From: Desulfosediminicola flagellatus
Lineage (GTDB): Bacteria > Desulfobacterota > Desulfobulbia > Desulfobulbales > Desulfocapsaceae
NCBI RefSeq assembly: GCF_005116655.2
Contig: NZ_CP050698.1
Span: 6,404,501 to 6,468,500 of the forward strand
Length of the DNA stretch: 64,000 nt
Direction of reading: 5' to 3'
The notes under the pieces were generated by a model that saw only the letters and a list, made by a program, of their open reading frames with translations, was not told the DNA's origin and made no database searches. Positions 17,158 to 26,094 of this stretch are shown piece by piece. Numbering within the stretch: position 1 is the first letter of the stretch; each line of letters opens with the position of its first letter. Position numbers and translations under genes: made by a program.

Positions 17158-18093
17158 ATGACCGCAATTTCAATAGGAACACGAAAAAGTAAGTTGGCTA
17201 TGTGGCAGACAAACACCGTTGCCAAGGCTCTTGAAGATGCAGGGATGACAACCAGCATAAGCAGTATGGAGACAATTGGAGACAAGGTTCTCAACACCTC
17301 AATCGCCAAAATCGGAAGCAAGGGCGTGTTTACTGAAGAACTTGAAGAACAGCTTGCAACAGGCGTGACTGATATTGCGGTTCATAGCGCAAAGGATATG
17401 CAGTCCAGCCTTCCAGAGGGGTTTGAGCTTATAGCATTCACCGAGCGTGAAAAGGTTAACGATGTACTCCTCAGCCAGGATAAGACCATCGATCTTTCTG
17501 ATACTTCACGAAAAATAAAGATAGGCACATCTTCTGTTCGCCGGGTAGCGCTTATGCGTCATTTTTACCCCCATGTCGAAACTGTAGAAATGCGTGGAAA
17601 TCTGCAGACCAGAATCCAGAAGATGAAAGATGGTGACTGTGATGCGCTGATGCTCGCCTATGCGGGTGTGAAGCGGATGGAATATGATGATATGATCGTT
17701 AAGATCTTCTCTGAAGACGAATTGATTCCGCCCGTTGGTCAGGGCTGCATTGCCATTGAAGCGGCTACGAGTCTCAGCCCTGAAAAACGTGATGGAGTTC
17801 GTGCATGTTTGAACAACTGCGAAAGCGAAGCCTGCCTTCTTGCAGAACGAGCGTATCTCAAGCAACTTGAAGGTGGATGTTCAATTCCTGCTTTTGGCCT
17901 GGCAAAACTCAATGGAGACCAGCTGACATTGAATGTTGGTTTGGCAAGTCTTGACGGCTCAACCATCTTGAAAAAGACTATGCAGGGCTCTGTTTCTGAG
18001 GCTGAAGCAATGGGTAAAGAAGCTGGTGACTATATACTTAATAATGGCGGCCGCGAGATGCTCAAAGCGATTCGGGAGCAGCAGGCAAGTTAA
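17158..18093 (+). CDS. hemC: Hydroxymethylbilane synthase (porphobilinogen deaminase)
   Basis: This 311-residue enzyme joins four porphobilinogen units into hydroxymethylbilane, the common precursor of heme, siroheme and cobalamin. Signatures are ISIGTRKSKLAMWQT at the N-terminus, AVHSAKDMQSSLP, TSSVRR, EMRGNLQTRI, and LEGGCSIPAF, whose Cys carries the dipyrromethane cofactor. The length is normal for HemC and the protein is cytoplasmic. TAAGGA precedes the ATG by seven bases. The gene is alone, followed by its own terminator, and not next to hemD or hemA in this window. cbiK, which acts later in the siroheme/cobalamin branch, lies 6 kb upstream. Confidence 0.97.
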   Translation: MTAISIGTRKSKLAMWQTNTVAKALEDAGMTTSISSMETIGDKVLNTSIAKIGSKGVFTEELEEQLATGVTDIAVHSAKDMQSSLPEGFELIAFTEREKVNDVLLSQDKTIDLSDTSRKIKIGTSSVRRVALMRHFYPHVETVEMRGNLQTRIQKMKDGDCDALMLAYAGVKRMEYDDMIVKIFSEDELIPPVGQGCIAIEAATSLSPEKRDGVRACLNNCESEACLLAERAYLKQLEGGCSIPAFGLAKLNGDQLTLNVGLASLDGSTILKKTMQGSVSEAEAMGKEAGDYILNNGGREMLKAIREQQAS

Positions 18094-18124
18094 GTTTAAG
18101 CGTTTTTTTCAGGTCAGCGTATTA

Positions 18125-18169
18125 AATCCACAATGGTTCTTGGAATAGAATCACTGTGGATTTTTTTTT
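18125..18169 (+). terminator. Intrinsic terminator after hemC
   Basis: AATCCACA-TGGTTCT pairs with AGAATCA-TGTGGATT between 18125 and 18162, with one internal mismatch and a short loop, followed by nine T residues. Confidence 0.92.
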
Positions 18170-18423
18170 GATGTATGTCTGGAAATTAGCTTGTCTGCTA
18201 TTGGGACGGTGCAAATAGAAATTCCAAATACATATTGATTCTTTAGGAGTTCTGGAATGATCGAATACTATTTGACAATAGAGGGTTGTTGATAGAGGAT
18301 TAAGTAATTTGGTGATTTCTCCTGTAAATCGTAACACGATTAAATAGCTCTGCATTTTTTCTGTCACTATGAAATTTGTCATGTAGGTTTGTCAGAAAGC
18401 GACTCATGTCCGGAGGATCTTTT
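18170..18423. other. Intergenic region between hemC terminator and the small secreted protein gene
   Basis: No gene is supported. A TTGACA at 18272 lacks a usable -10 at normal spacing. A good ribosome site, GGAGGA at 18412-18417, ends the region. Confidence 0.4.
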
Positions 18424-18888
18424 ATGAAATACATTACACTGTTCATCGTTTCATCTGCTCTGGTTGTATTTGCCGGGAACCTTGTAAATGCAGCAGATAT
18501 ACTCCCCGATCCTGCTCAGCTTACGTCCCTTTTCCAAGGAAAAACAGTAACGATCACAAACGGCAGGCCTGCTGATAAAAGAGGAGGTCCTGATCAACCA
18601 GTTAATGTCTATTTTTCCGAAATGGGAATTCTTGAGTATCTTAATGATGAGGGAGAATCCAACTATAGAAAATGGACAGTTTCTGAAGATGGGCTATTTT
18701 GCGTTAGCCGCAATTTCAAGCGAAGAGAGCAGGCTATGACTTGCGGTACTATTGTCGGAGATGATAGTGGTGAATACCGGCTCTATAAATCTTCAGATAT
18801 AAAAGTAAAAGGTGGCCAGGTTGTCGGAATGAAAAAGAAAGAGATGCTGTTGATTTTTTCTAATTTTGTTACAGGAAAAAAACTCTAA
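18424..18888 (+). CDS. Small secreted protein of unknown function
   Basis: A 154-residue protein with a clear signal peptide (MKYITLFIVSSALVVFAG, cut probably after LVNA), so the mature part of about 130 residues is exported. It has two Cys only, in FCVSRNF and MTCGTIV, 20 residues apart, which could form a disulfide. The mature protein is rich in short beta-like segments (VNVYFSEMGILEYL, RKWTVSEDGLFCV), somewhat like DUF995-type small periplasmic proteins, but I do not assign it there. The ATG at 18424 follows GGAGGA. A palindromic element begins exactly at the stop codon. Confidence 0.7.
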   Translation: MKYITLFIVSSALVVFAGNLVNAADILPDPAQLTSLFQGKTVTITNGRPADKRGGPDQPVNVYFSEMGILEYLNDEGESNYRKWTVSEDGLFCVSRNFKRREQAMTCGTIVGDDSGEYRLYKSSDIKVKGGQVVGMKKKEMLLIFSNFVTGKKL

Positions 18889-19018
18889 TAGGAGTCTGTG
18901 GGGTTGTAGAATTTTTTTCGAAAAATCAAGCACAGCCATGTGTTTGATATTACGAGCATTGATTTGTTGAAAATAACGCCGAGCTGGGGAGAAAGGGTCT
19001 AATCCGATAGACTCCTAA
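18889..19018. mobile_element. MITE-like palindromic element, copy B (different subfamily)
   Basis: The ends are inverted repeats: TAGGAGTCTGTGGG on the left and TAGGAGTCTATCGG read from the right on the minus strand. The arms carry a partly matching inner repeat (TTTTTCGAAAAATCAAGCAC against TTTTCAACAAATCAATGCTC from the right arm). It is about 130 bases long and non-coding. The outer motif AGGAGTCTGTC also occurs at the right end of copy C, so the copies have related ends. It starts at the stop codon of the preceding gene. Confidence 0.55.
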
Positions 19019-19703
19019 TAGAACAGTCATAAACTTCTGCAACTGAAAGGTGGAGCTGCAGATTACAATGTGCCGGTCAAACACATGCTATTGGCTACTA
19101 TAAAAATGAAAAACATGTATCTGAATATGGCACATATTCAGCGGTGTTAAGATTCAGGTAAGCATTGGATGGCTTTGTAAGGTGAATTCCATTTTTTACC
19201 GTCTTCTCAAGCTTGTGAGGCTTGCTAAACCTGTGTCAAATACAAGCATAGTAATTGGCCCTGGGACACTATTGCCGGTATTGGGTAATGAAAGCAAATG
19301 GTGATTAGAGTGCCGGTGCGAGCATAGATTTACGTAATTGGACAGATAAATACCTGCAGTTGTAGTGTTTCCCGGTATGATTGGTAGCCCAGTGGTCTTT
19401 TTGCGAGATGTCTTTAAGATATTCTGTTGAATTAGCATGTTTGCGGATATTGTTGTCGATGTGCTGGGTGAGAGTGTTTTGAATGAAAATAATCAGTAAA
19501 TGATCTTTGGAATCGGTGCATATCGGCAAGATGCTTGAAATGGCACAATAAAATTGTTGCTGACTTGTTGTGCCATAGGGTAGAAGGGTAGGTGCTGAAA
19601 ATATTTGCGATAGTCTATATTGGTCTAATGAATGTGGCGCTGTCCATGCGGGAAGCCGTTAATGATGATGTGCCATGTTCGAAACTTCAATTGGAGTAGA
19701 GCT
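19019..19703. other. Non-coding stretch upstream of the binding-protein gene
   Basis: About 680 bases without a supported gene. Short open frames on the minus strand at 19196-19529 have no ribosome binding site. The stretch contains a 21-base palindrome at 19121 and presumably the promoter of the following gene, which I could not place. Confidence 0.5.
19121..19141. promoter_or_regulatory. Perfect 9-bp inverted repeat, operator-like
   Basis: CTGAATATG (19121-19129) and CATATTCAG (19133-19141) are separated by GCA. The size and symmetry fit a dimeric repressor site, but it lies about 560 bases before the next gene, so its role is unclear. Confidence 0.4.
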
Positions 19704-20882
19704 ATGCCCCTCACCACCCGTTGTAAAGTTCTGTTTTGGGCAGCGCTTGTTGCGCTGTCTGTGTCGGCAACACCGGCAATGAGTCTGGAAACTATCACAA
19801 TAGGCTTGAACCTACCCTTGAGTGGTCCGCGAAAGACCACTGGATTGAGCACAAAAGAAGGTGCCGAGTTAATCAGGAATCAGGTTAACAATGCAGGAGG
19901 TCTTCTGGTTGGCAATAAGCGATATCCGGTAAACTTTGTCTATGGTGATAATGAGTCGAATCCGCAGAAAGCTGTAAGTGTCACTCTGGATCAGATCACA
20001 AAAGACAATGTTCTGGGTATAGTAGGTCCTAATTCAAGCTCCAACGCTATTCCTGCAGGTGGCATCTGTGAGTCTTTTAAGGCTCCTATGGTATCTCCTA
20101 CTTCGACAAATCCGCGCACAACCCAAGACAGACCCTATGTATTTCGTGCCTGCTTTCTGGATAATTTTCAGGGAGAGGTTATGGCAAGATTTGCCATACG
20201 AGAGTTTAAGGCGGAGAAGGCTGCGGTGCTTTATAATATTGCAAGCGCTTATCCAAAAGGATTGGCCGAGTATTTTAAGGATTCATTTGAAAAGGAGAAA
20301 GGTAAGGGATCTGTTGTTGCTTTTGAGAAATTCCTGCCAAATGAAACAGAGTTATCTGCCCACTTGAAGCGAATAGTTGATTCTGGTGCAGACGTACTGT
20401 TTGTCCCTCAGTATGCTCACGAAATTCCGGAAATCGTTAAGCAGGCTCGTGAAGCTGGTTGGAATAAAATAATCCTGGGTGGTGATGCCTGGGAAGCATC
20501 AGATCTGGTAGAAAAATGCGGGGACCAGTGTAAGGGGCTTTTTTATAGTTCGCACTTTGCGGCAATCGGTGCAAAAGGAATAACCGAAACGTTTGTTAAA
20601 CAGTATGAAGCGCAGACAGCAATGCTTCCTACTGCTTACGGTGCTTTAGGGTATGATTCAGTAAATTTGTTGCTTACTGCAATATCACAATTGGATGGCC
20701 TTACTGACAATGTCCTTGATAATAGAAACGCTATCATGCAGCGGCTTGCTTCGATAAAAAACTATCAAGGTGTTTCAGGTAGTCTGGATATGGACAAGAC
20801 CGGTAACCCTGCAAAGAGTGCCGTTGTCATAAAAATTAATGATAATGGTGACTTTGAGTCATATGCGGTTGAATCACCGTGA
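19704..20882 (+). CDS. ABC-type periplasmic substrate-binding protein (branched-chain amino acid type)
   Basis: A 392-residue binding protein of the LivJ/Peripla_BP_6 type. Residues 1-29 are a signal peptide (VLFWAALVALSVSATPAMS). The mature protein starts with ETITIGLNLPLSG, then GAELIRNQVNNAGGLLVG, VLGIVGPNSSSNAIP and a C-terminal YDSVNLLLTAI, all typical of this fold, which binds amino acids, amides or aromatic acids. I chose the ATG at 19704, which follows GGAG, because the longer open frame adds a non-signal-like leader. No permease or ATPase gene adjoins it, so it is an orphan: it may serve a transporter elsewhere or act as a sensor. Confidence 0.87.
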   Translation: MPLTTRCKVLFWAALVALSVSATPAMSLETITIGLNLPLSGPRKTTGLSTKEGAELIRNQVNNAGGLLVGNKRYPVNFVYGDNESNPQKAVSVTLDQITKDNVLGIVGPNSSSNAIPAGGICESFKAPMVSPTSTNPRTTQDRPYVFRACFLDNFQGEVMARFAIREFKAEKAAVLYNIASAYPKGLAEYFKDSFEKEKGKGSVVAFEKFLPNETELSAHLKRIVDSGADVLFVPQYAHEIPEIVKQAREAGWNKIILGGDAWEASDLVEKCGDQCKGLFYSSHFAAIGAKGITETFVKQYEAQTAMLPTAYGALGYDSVNLLLTAISQLDGLTDNVLDNRNAIMQRLASIKNYQGVSGSLDMDKTGNPAKSAVVIKINDNGDFESYAVESP

Positions 20883-21097
20883 AATAGACAATGTAAGGAA
20901 TGACGTGTTTGTAATCAGATTTATGTGATATTCAAATGCGTCATCTGGTCTTTAGTTGGGGGACCTGCAGGTGAGTAAGCGTTTGTGATCAAAGATATAT
21001 CAGTTCTGAGTGCTGCTTTTCTGGCAGGCTATTTGCTTGATTGATGATTTTGACAGGCAACCAAGATGTTCAAAATTTTGTGCCAGCAAAAAACATC

Positions 21098-24000
21098 TCA
21101 TTCATTTCTCAGTAATTTGAGCAATTCTGAAGTCGAAATTTTTCCACTCATATCACTTCCCGCCAATAAGCCGTCAGCCAGATCGCGTTTTTCCTTATGT
21201 AGAGCAACGATTTTCTCCTCAATGGAGTCTTTGACTACCAGTCTATAGATAGTGACCGGTCGTTGCTGGCCAATTCGGTGAGCCCTGTCTGAAGCCTGAT
21301 CTTCCACGGCCGGGTTCCACCATGGGTCCATATGAATAACATAATCTGCAGCTGTCAGGTTGAGCCCAGCTCCACCGGCTTTCAAGCTGATGAGAAAAAT
21401 ATCGCCTTTTCCTGCCTGAAAATCCTTCACCGCTTTTTTTCGCTTTTGAGGAGTTGTGGAACCGTCGAGGTATTGGTAGGAAATTCCAAGTGATTCGAGT
21501 CGCTCTCGAATAAGGGCGAGATGGCCGACAAATTGACTGAAAACCAGTGCCTTGTGGTTGTTTTCCAACAGTTCCTTAACAATAGTGGTGAACACCTTGA
21601 GCTTAGAGCTGGCAATACCCACATCGGGAACAACAAGCTCAGGATTGCAACAAAAACGTCGCAGTCTGGTAATTTCAGCAAGTACCTGGATGTGCTGCTG
21701 GCCAGCGCCGACGGTTTGTTCTTCGGCAAGTGCTTCCAGTGCCTGCAACCTCTGTGCTTCATACATTGCTGCTTCTTCAGCACTCATCTCGACCTGCATG
21801 GTAACCTCAGTTCGGGACGGCAGTTCCTGCAATACAGCGTGTTTAAGTCTGCGCAGAATGAACGGCTGGATCAATTTCCTTAGGTGATTAGTTGCAGTTC
21901 TATCCTGATGTTTTTCGATAGGATTTGCAAATTTGCGTTTAAAATTTGCAAAAGAACCGAGTAGGCCTGGATTGAGAAATCGGAAAAGATTCCACAGTTC
22001 ACCGAGATGATTTTCAATTGGAGTGCCAGTAGTTATGAGTCTAAAACTGGCCTGCAATTTCATAGCTGATTGCGACCTCTTGGTCTGCATGTTTTTAATA
22101 GCTTGTGCTTCGTCCAGTACAACGGTTTGCCATTCTACACCAGCAAGCATTTCTCCTTCACTCTGAAGTAATCCGTAACTGCAGATAACCAGATCAAATT
22201 CACCAAGCCCGTCAAGAATCTCCTGTCGGTTACCGTTGCCAAAGTATTGTACATTCAGGGTGGGGGTAAAACGAGTAGCTTCATCCTGCCAGTTCATCAT
22301 TACTGAAGTCGGTGCAACCACTAAGGTCGGACCTTCCGGTGCACGTAACAAAATGGCTGCCAGAGCCTGAATGGTCTTACCGAGCCCCATATCGTCAGCA
22401 AGACAGGCCCCAACCTGAAGAGCGGAGAGGCGGGCAAGCCATGAGAAACCTTCCAGCTGATAGTCACGTAAAGTTGCCTGTAGGGTAGATGGGAGTTGTG
22501 TGTCACCTAATGTCTGAAAGTGTTTGAGGTTTTTCTTCCAGTGTTTGTCTGTGGTGCAATCTCCAATCTCTTCGGTGAACTCTTCTAAGGCAGGTGCTGC
22601 CAGAGGGCTGAAACGAATGCCATCACCATGGCTTTCAGAATAGGCCCGCAGTTCCTCTATTCGCTTTTTGAATGCTTTGGTCAGTGCCAGAAATCTACCA
22701 TCATCAAGTTGAACAAACCGGCTTGGTGAATTGGCGGTCAGGGCAAGCAACTTCTTCATATCAAGTGTAAGTTCTTCGTCTACCTGAAGGCTTCCTGTGG
22801 CACCAAACCAATTGTTATCTTTTTTTATGCCCATTGAAAAGTGAGAAAAGGAGACGGTAGGAGTTACGCGCATACTCTCGCCTTTCGGCCACTCAACAAT
22901 TGCTTCATCTCCTAAATCACGCAGCTCACACAGTAGTTCCAGAGATGTTTCAGGATCATCAATAGTCCACTCATTTCCGTGGACCTCAACACGGTTCAGC
23001 GTGGGACATTTTTCCTGTACAAACTCAGCATTTTTCCGCTCCTGTTCTAAATCTCTTACGGTCTGAAGTTGAACACCGTCAACCTCTGCAAGCACAGTTT
23101 TACCACCACTTCCGGGTTGATAATATGAACCACCGGTGGAAAAAGGGCGGCATAACACTTCTACCTGCATTCCTTCATTTACAGGGAGGAGATGGACATA
23201 GGGGCGTGCGTCCGCTTCGACAGTTTTTGCATCAATAGATGCTCCGCCGATATCAGAGTGGACAGTCAGGATTTTAGAAACCTGGGAGAGTGCTTCCAGT
23301 ACCTTATCTTTTGCCTGAAAGGGAACATCTACAGAATTGCCGATGATGTCCCATATTCTGGCATAATCCTGAGTGAGTGGGATATACCGTAAACGTGTTG
23401 GCGTTTCCTGAATCAAACGAAATGATTCACCTTCGTCCATTTCGGGAGAAAGTGAAATTTCATAACGGTTTCTCTTCTTTACTACATGGAGCTCCGGGCT
23501 TCCCTTGACCAGTTCGAGTCGTGTCGTCGGATGGTCTGCCCAAAATAGCAGCGGGTGGTCAACAAGGGCTGGTAAGGCCTGACTTTGTTGAATACTGTAG
23601 GTGCTGGAACTGCCATAATACCCCCATGATGATGAGTGGGATTTTTGAATGGCAGCCACAACATGTTTATCCTGTTCACTCAGATATGTCAGAGTGTTCA
23701 CGTTACTGCAGAGAGTGGAGAGGGCAACTGCACGTCCCTTGCTCCATTTGCCGTTTTTGCCGAGCTTCTGCAAACGGGGGACAATTTCACATTCGTAGTA
23801 GTCATCATCAAACTCGATAAGCCAGACCATCCGTTCATTCCCCGTGGCCTTAGATTCATTCGCATTGCTGTTAAGATGACTCAATGCATCAAGCACTTTC
23901 TCCCAATTTTCCTGAGGCTGTATCGCTTTAAAGAAATCAGGCAGGGGGCAGAGTGTTTTAAGCTTTTCATATCTCTTGCGGTTAATGTCCGGCATATACC

Positions 24001-25294
24001 CATTTTCCAGCAGTATTGCCGTTGCTTCCTTGGCAAACCAGTAATAGCCGTTTTGTTCTGCTCTTTGTCGCATGACTTCAATGATCTCAAAATCATCCTG
24101 GTCAAACGCCTCTCCCTGCCAGGCAAGTGTGAAAACAGCAATCAGCACTGAGGGGAAATCGTAATAGTTATGAGTGCCAAAAGAGTGGCCTGTTTTTTCG
24201 GCCTGACTCTTTCTCCCCATGGCAAGAAGCAGAGTTTGTTCTACGTCGTCGCAGATGCAGTAGCTCATGAAATTTTCTTTCTGCTTTTTTACCCGCCGGA
24301 CGTATTCAAGTGCCTCTTGTAAATTTTCATTTCCGCCGACCTTAAGCAACGCTACACAGTAAAAGATACCAGCCAGGTTGCTAAAGGAAACCTTGCGCTT
24401 TCCTGTTTCTTTTTTGAGCAATTCGAGTCCCTGCCGATACAACTGAAGGGATTCATCTGTGTTGCCTTGTAAAAGAGCGAGCCATCCGCGATAACTGAAC
24501 ATTTTTGAAGAGTGTTCCCAGGAATCCATCTCCTGGAGGGTTTTAGTCATCTCTCCTCTGCAAATAGAGTGGAGCGCAATAGCAGACTGAAAACCATCAC
24601 CCTCAATATGATTTATCTCGTCATAGTTACGAACAAAGGCAAGGAGGTTGTTGGCTGGTTCGAGCAGCATGACGGCATCAATGAGCCTCGGAATGATAAT
24701 CATTTCAATAAAAAACGGGGAGCGTGAGTGTAACAGATCTGTATCGAGAGGATTAAAAAAGATACGTTCGACCAGAGGTTCGCTTAAGGTTTTTCCCGGG
24801 AACTGATTTTGGACGGACCTGAGAATACGTATGATCGAATCGTCTTCCATCCGAGAATAGAAAGCTATTCTAATTTCACGAAGGCCTTGTTCATAGGTTC
24901 TGTACCAGACAGTGTTGTTCCACCGTTGCTCTAATGGTATGTTTTTCTGTACAACCTCTGCTAAGGTGGCGAAGCTGTCATCACGCACGGCTTCGCGACT
25001 GGCAAGTTCGACTATTTCCTCATTGCAGCAAAGTCCCTGCGCAGTCATCTCAATGAGCTTCTTTTTTTCAAGATCTTCCAGGTATGGCTCAATATTTTTG
25101 TGTGTGTATCTTTTGCCAAATTCATTTTTATATTCTGCCTTGTTGAGGCATGTGAGCAGGTTGGTCCGGGAAATATGTTGATATATGACTGACAGGCATT
25201 TCAGTACATCTTGCCTGGATATGGAGAGATGGGTATAGGTATCGGGGAATTTTTTCTGTGCTGAAGTCTGATTGGGGTGGGTCATGGGAGTCAT
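21098..25294 (-). CDS. Large SNF2-family ATPase/helicase with extended N-terminal region
   Basis: A 1398-residue protein. The last 500 residues are a complete Snf2 motor: LADDMGLGKTIQ (motif I, near 966), VVLDEAQAIKN (motif II, near 1063), TGTPIENHLGELWNL, LVFSQFVGHLALI, SLKAGGAGLNLTAADYVIHM and HRIGQQRPVTIYRL (motif VI, near 1341). Such ATPases translocate on duplex DNA and remodel protein-DNA complexes; RapA is a bacterial relative. The first 850 residues are unlike RapA: a possible winged helix in the first 100, a TPR-like helical part near 250-400 (FSYRGWLALLQGNTDESLQLYRQGL), and regions of unknown fold. Two ATGs lie three codons apart and neither has a strong ribosome site. It stands alone, without methylase or nuclease partners. 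Confidence 0.9.
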   Translation of the reverse strand: MTPMTHPNQTSAQKKFPDTYTHLSISRQDVLKCLSVIYQHISRTNLLTCLNKAEYKNEFGKRYTHKNIEPYLEDLEKKKLIEMTAQGLCCNEEIVELASREAVRDDSFATLAEVVQKNIPLEQRWNNTVWYRTYEQGLREIRIAFYSRMEDDSIIRILRSVQNQFPGKTLSEPLVERIFFNPLDTDLLHSRSPFFIEMIIIPRLIDAVMLLEPANNLLAFVRNYDEINHIEGDGFQSAIALHSICRGEMTKTLQEMDSWEHSSKMFSYRGWLALLQGNTDESLQLYRQGLELLKKETGKRKVSFSNLAGIFYCVALLKVGGNENLQEALEYVRRVKKQKENFMSYCICDDVEQTLLLAMGRKSQAEKTGHSFGTHNYYDFPSVLIAVFTLAWQGEAFDQDDFEIIEVMRQRAEQNGYYWFAKEATAILLENGYMPDINRKRYEKLKTLCPLPDFFKAIQPQENWEKVLDALSHLNSNANESKATGNERMVWLIEFDDDYYECEIVPRLQKLGKNGKWSKGRAVALSTLCSNVNTLTYLSEQDKHVVAAIQKSHSSSWGYYGSSSTYSIQQSQALPALVDHPLLFWADHPTTRLELVKGSPELHVVKKRNRYEISLSPEMDEGESFRLIQETPTRLRYIPLTQDYARIWDIIGNSVDVPFQAKDKVLEALSQVSKILTVHSDIGGASIDAKTVEADARPYVHLLPVNEGMQVEVLCRPFSTGGSYYQPGSGGKTVLAEVDGVQLQTVRDLEQERKNAEFVQEKCPTLNRVEVHGNEWTIDDPETSLELLCELRDLGDEAIVEWPKGESMRVTPTVSFSHFSMGIKKDNNWFGATGSLQVDEELTLDMKKLLALTANSPSRFVQLDDGRFLALTKAFKKRIEELRAYSESHGDGIRFSPLAAPALEEFTEEIGDCTTDKHWKKNLKHFQTLGDTQLPSTLQATLRDYQLEGFSWLARLSALQVGACLADDMGLGKTIQALAAILLRAPEGPTLVVAPTSVMMNWQDEATRFTPTLNVQYFGNGNRQEILDGLGEFDLVICSYGLLQSEGEMLAGVEWQTVVLDEAQAIKNMQTKRSQSAMKLQASFRLITTGTPIENHLGELWNLFRFLNPGLLGSFANFKRKFANPIEKHQDRTATNHLRKLIQPFILRRLKHAVLQELPSRTEVTMQVEMSAEEAAMYEAQRLQALEALAEEQTVGAGQQHIQVLAEITRLRRFCCNPELVVPDVGIASSKLKVFTTIVKELLENNHKALVFSQFVGHLALIRERLESLGISYQYLDGSTTPQKRKKAVKDFQAGKGDIFLISLKAGGAGLNLTAADYVIHMDPWWNPAVEDQASDRAHRIGQQRPVTIYRLVVKDSIEEKIVALHKEKRDLADGLLAGSDMSGKISTSELLKLLRNE

Positions 25295-25314
25295 AACGTA
25301 TTAAGTGAATGGTG

Positions 25315-25406
25315 ATTTCAGGCTGATATGATCGGTGTGTTCAAACATATCGGGTTATTCTGATGAAAGAAAGTGTGAAGTGGCTATTAAAGATTTAGCC
25401 TGAAAT
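25315..25406. promoter_or_regulatory. Nested inverted repeats between the SNF2 gene and the XRE regulator
   Basis: ATTTCAGGCT (25315-25324) pairs perfectly with AGCCTGAAAT (25397-25406). Directly inside it GATATG (25325-25330) pairs with CATATC (25346-25351). The structure sits after the xre stop and before the SNF2 start on the same strand, where a terminator or operator would be expected; no T-run is present. Confidence 0.4.
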
Positions 25407-25508
25407 TCTTAACCGTTATTGGGGCATCAACGCTGATATTAGGCAGAAGGGTCGTTTTAGGATGGATACTCAGTAGATTGTAGATCTGACGGGTCTATTT
25501 GAGAGGTG

Positions 25509-26081
25509 TTATTGACGGTTACGTTTATAAAAGTAAATCATCACCATTAATTTAGCACGGGTATCACCAATACTTCGACCTGTGTGCGGAATGCGGGAAT
25601 CAAAATAGGTATGATCGCCTTCTTCAAGAATAAAGAGCTTGCCGCCATAGTTGAATTCCATAGACCCTTCGAGGACGTATATAAACTCCTCACCTTCATG
25701 TTCAAAAAGTGAGGTGAACTCAAATGGAGCATAGATGATAAATGGCTCCATGTTCTTGCCTGGTTTATCAATTGCGAGAACCTCGTAATCGTAGCCGACA
25801 TACTTACTACTTTCTCTGATGATGCGTCCGTCAGCCTTTTTTGCGATAACTATGGGCAACTCTTTTAAAGGCTCGACACGTTTTTTCAGAACATCGGTAA
25901 TTTCAACTCCTAGAGCACCGGTAATCTTGCTGAGAGTTGAATACGGTGGAGCTTTCTCAGATCGTTCTACTTTGGAGAGATACCCTTTTGTAAGACCGGT
26001 GTTATCAGCAAGTTCCTGCAAGGTCATTTTTTTGAGTTTTCTGACCTTCTTGATGTTTTCAGCTATAATTTTTTCATCCAT
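25509..26081 (-). CDS. XRE-family transcriptional regulator with C-terminal cupin domain
   Basis: A 190-residue two-domain regulator. Residues about 8-63 are an XRE helix-turn-helix (KKMTLQELADNTGLTKGYLSKVER), and residues about 110-185 are a cupin (FEHEGEEFIYVLEGSMEF; LEEGDHTYFDSRIPHTG) that normally binds a small ligand or metal. Members of this class control catabolic operons. It is the last gene of the dctP-glcF operon, 13 bases after glcF, so autoregulation of the operon is the simple inference. An inverted repeat over the dctP promoter is a candidate binding site. Confidence 0.92.
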   Translation of the reverse strand: MDEKIIAENIKKVRKLKKMTLQELADNTGLTKGYLSKVERSEKAPPYSTLSKITGALGVEITDVLKKRVEPLKELPIVIAKKADGRIIRESSKYVGYDYEVLAIDKPGKNMEPFIIYAPFEFTSLFEHEGEEFIYVLEGSMEFNYGGKLFILEEGDHTYFDSRIPHTGRSIGDTRAKLMVMIYFYKRNRQ

Positions 26082-26094
26082 AGAGAGTTCCTGT

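Noticed and set aside
19196-19529. Short minus-strand open frames in the gap before the binding protein
   Set aside because: Overlapping frames without ribosome site or recognisable sequence.
20987-21045. 19-codon hydrophobic GTG-started frame after the binding protein
   Set aside because: Too short to separate from chance; no conserved context.
21098-25294. SNF2 gene as part of an antiphage defence system
   Set aside because: No methylase, nuclease or other defence partner on either side; neighbours are metabolic genes.
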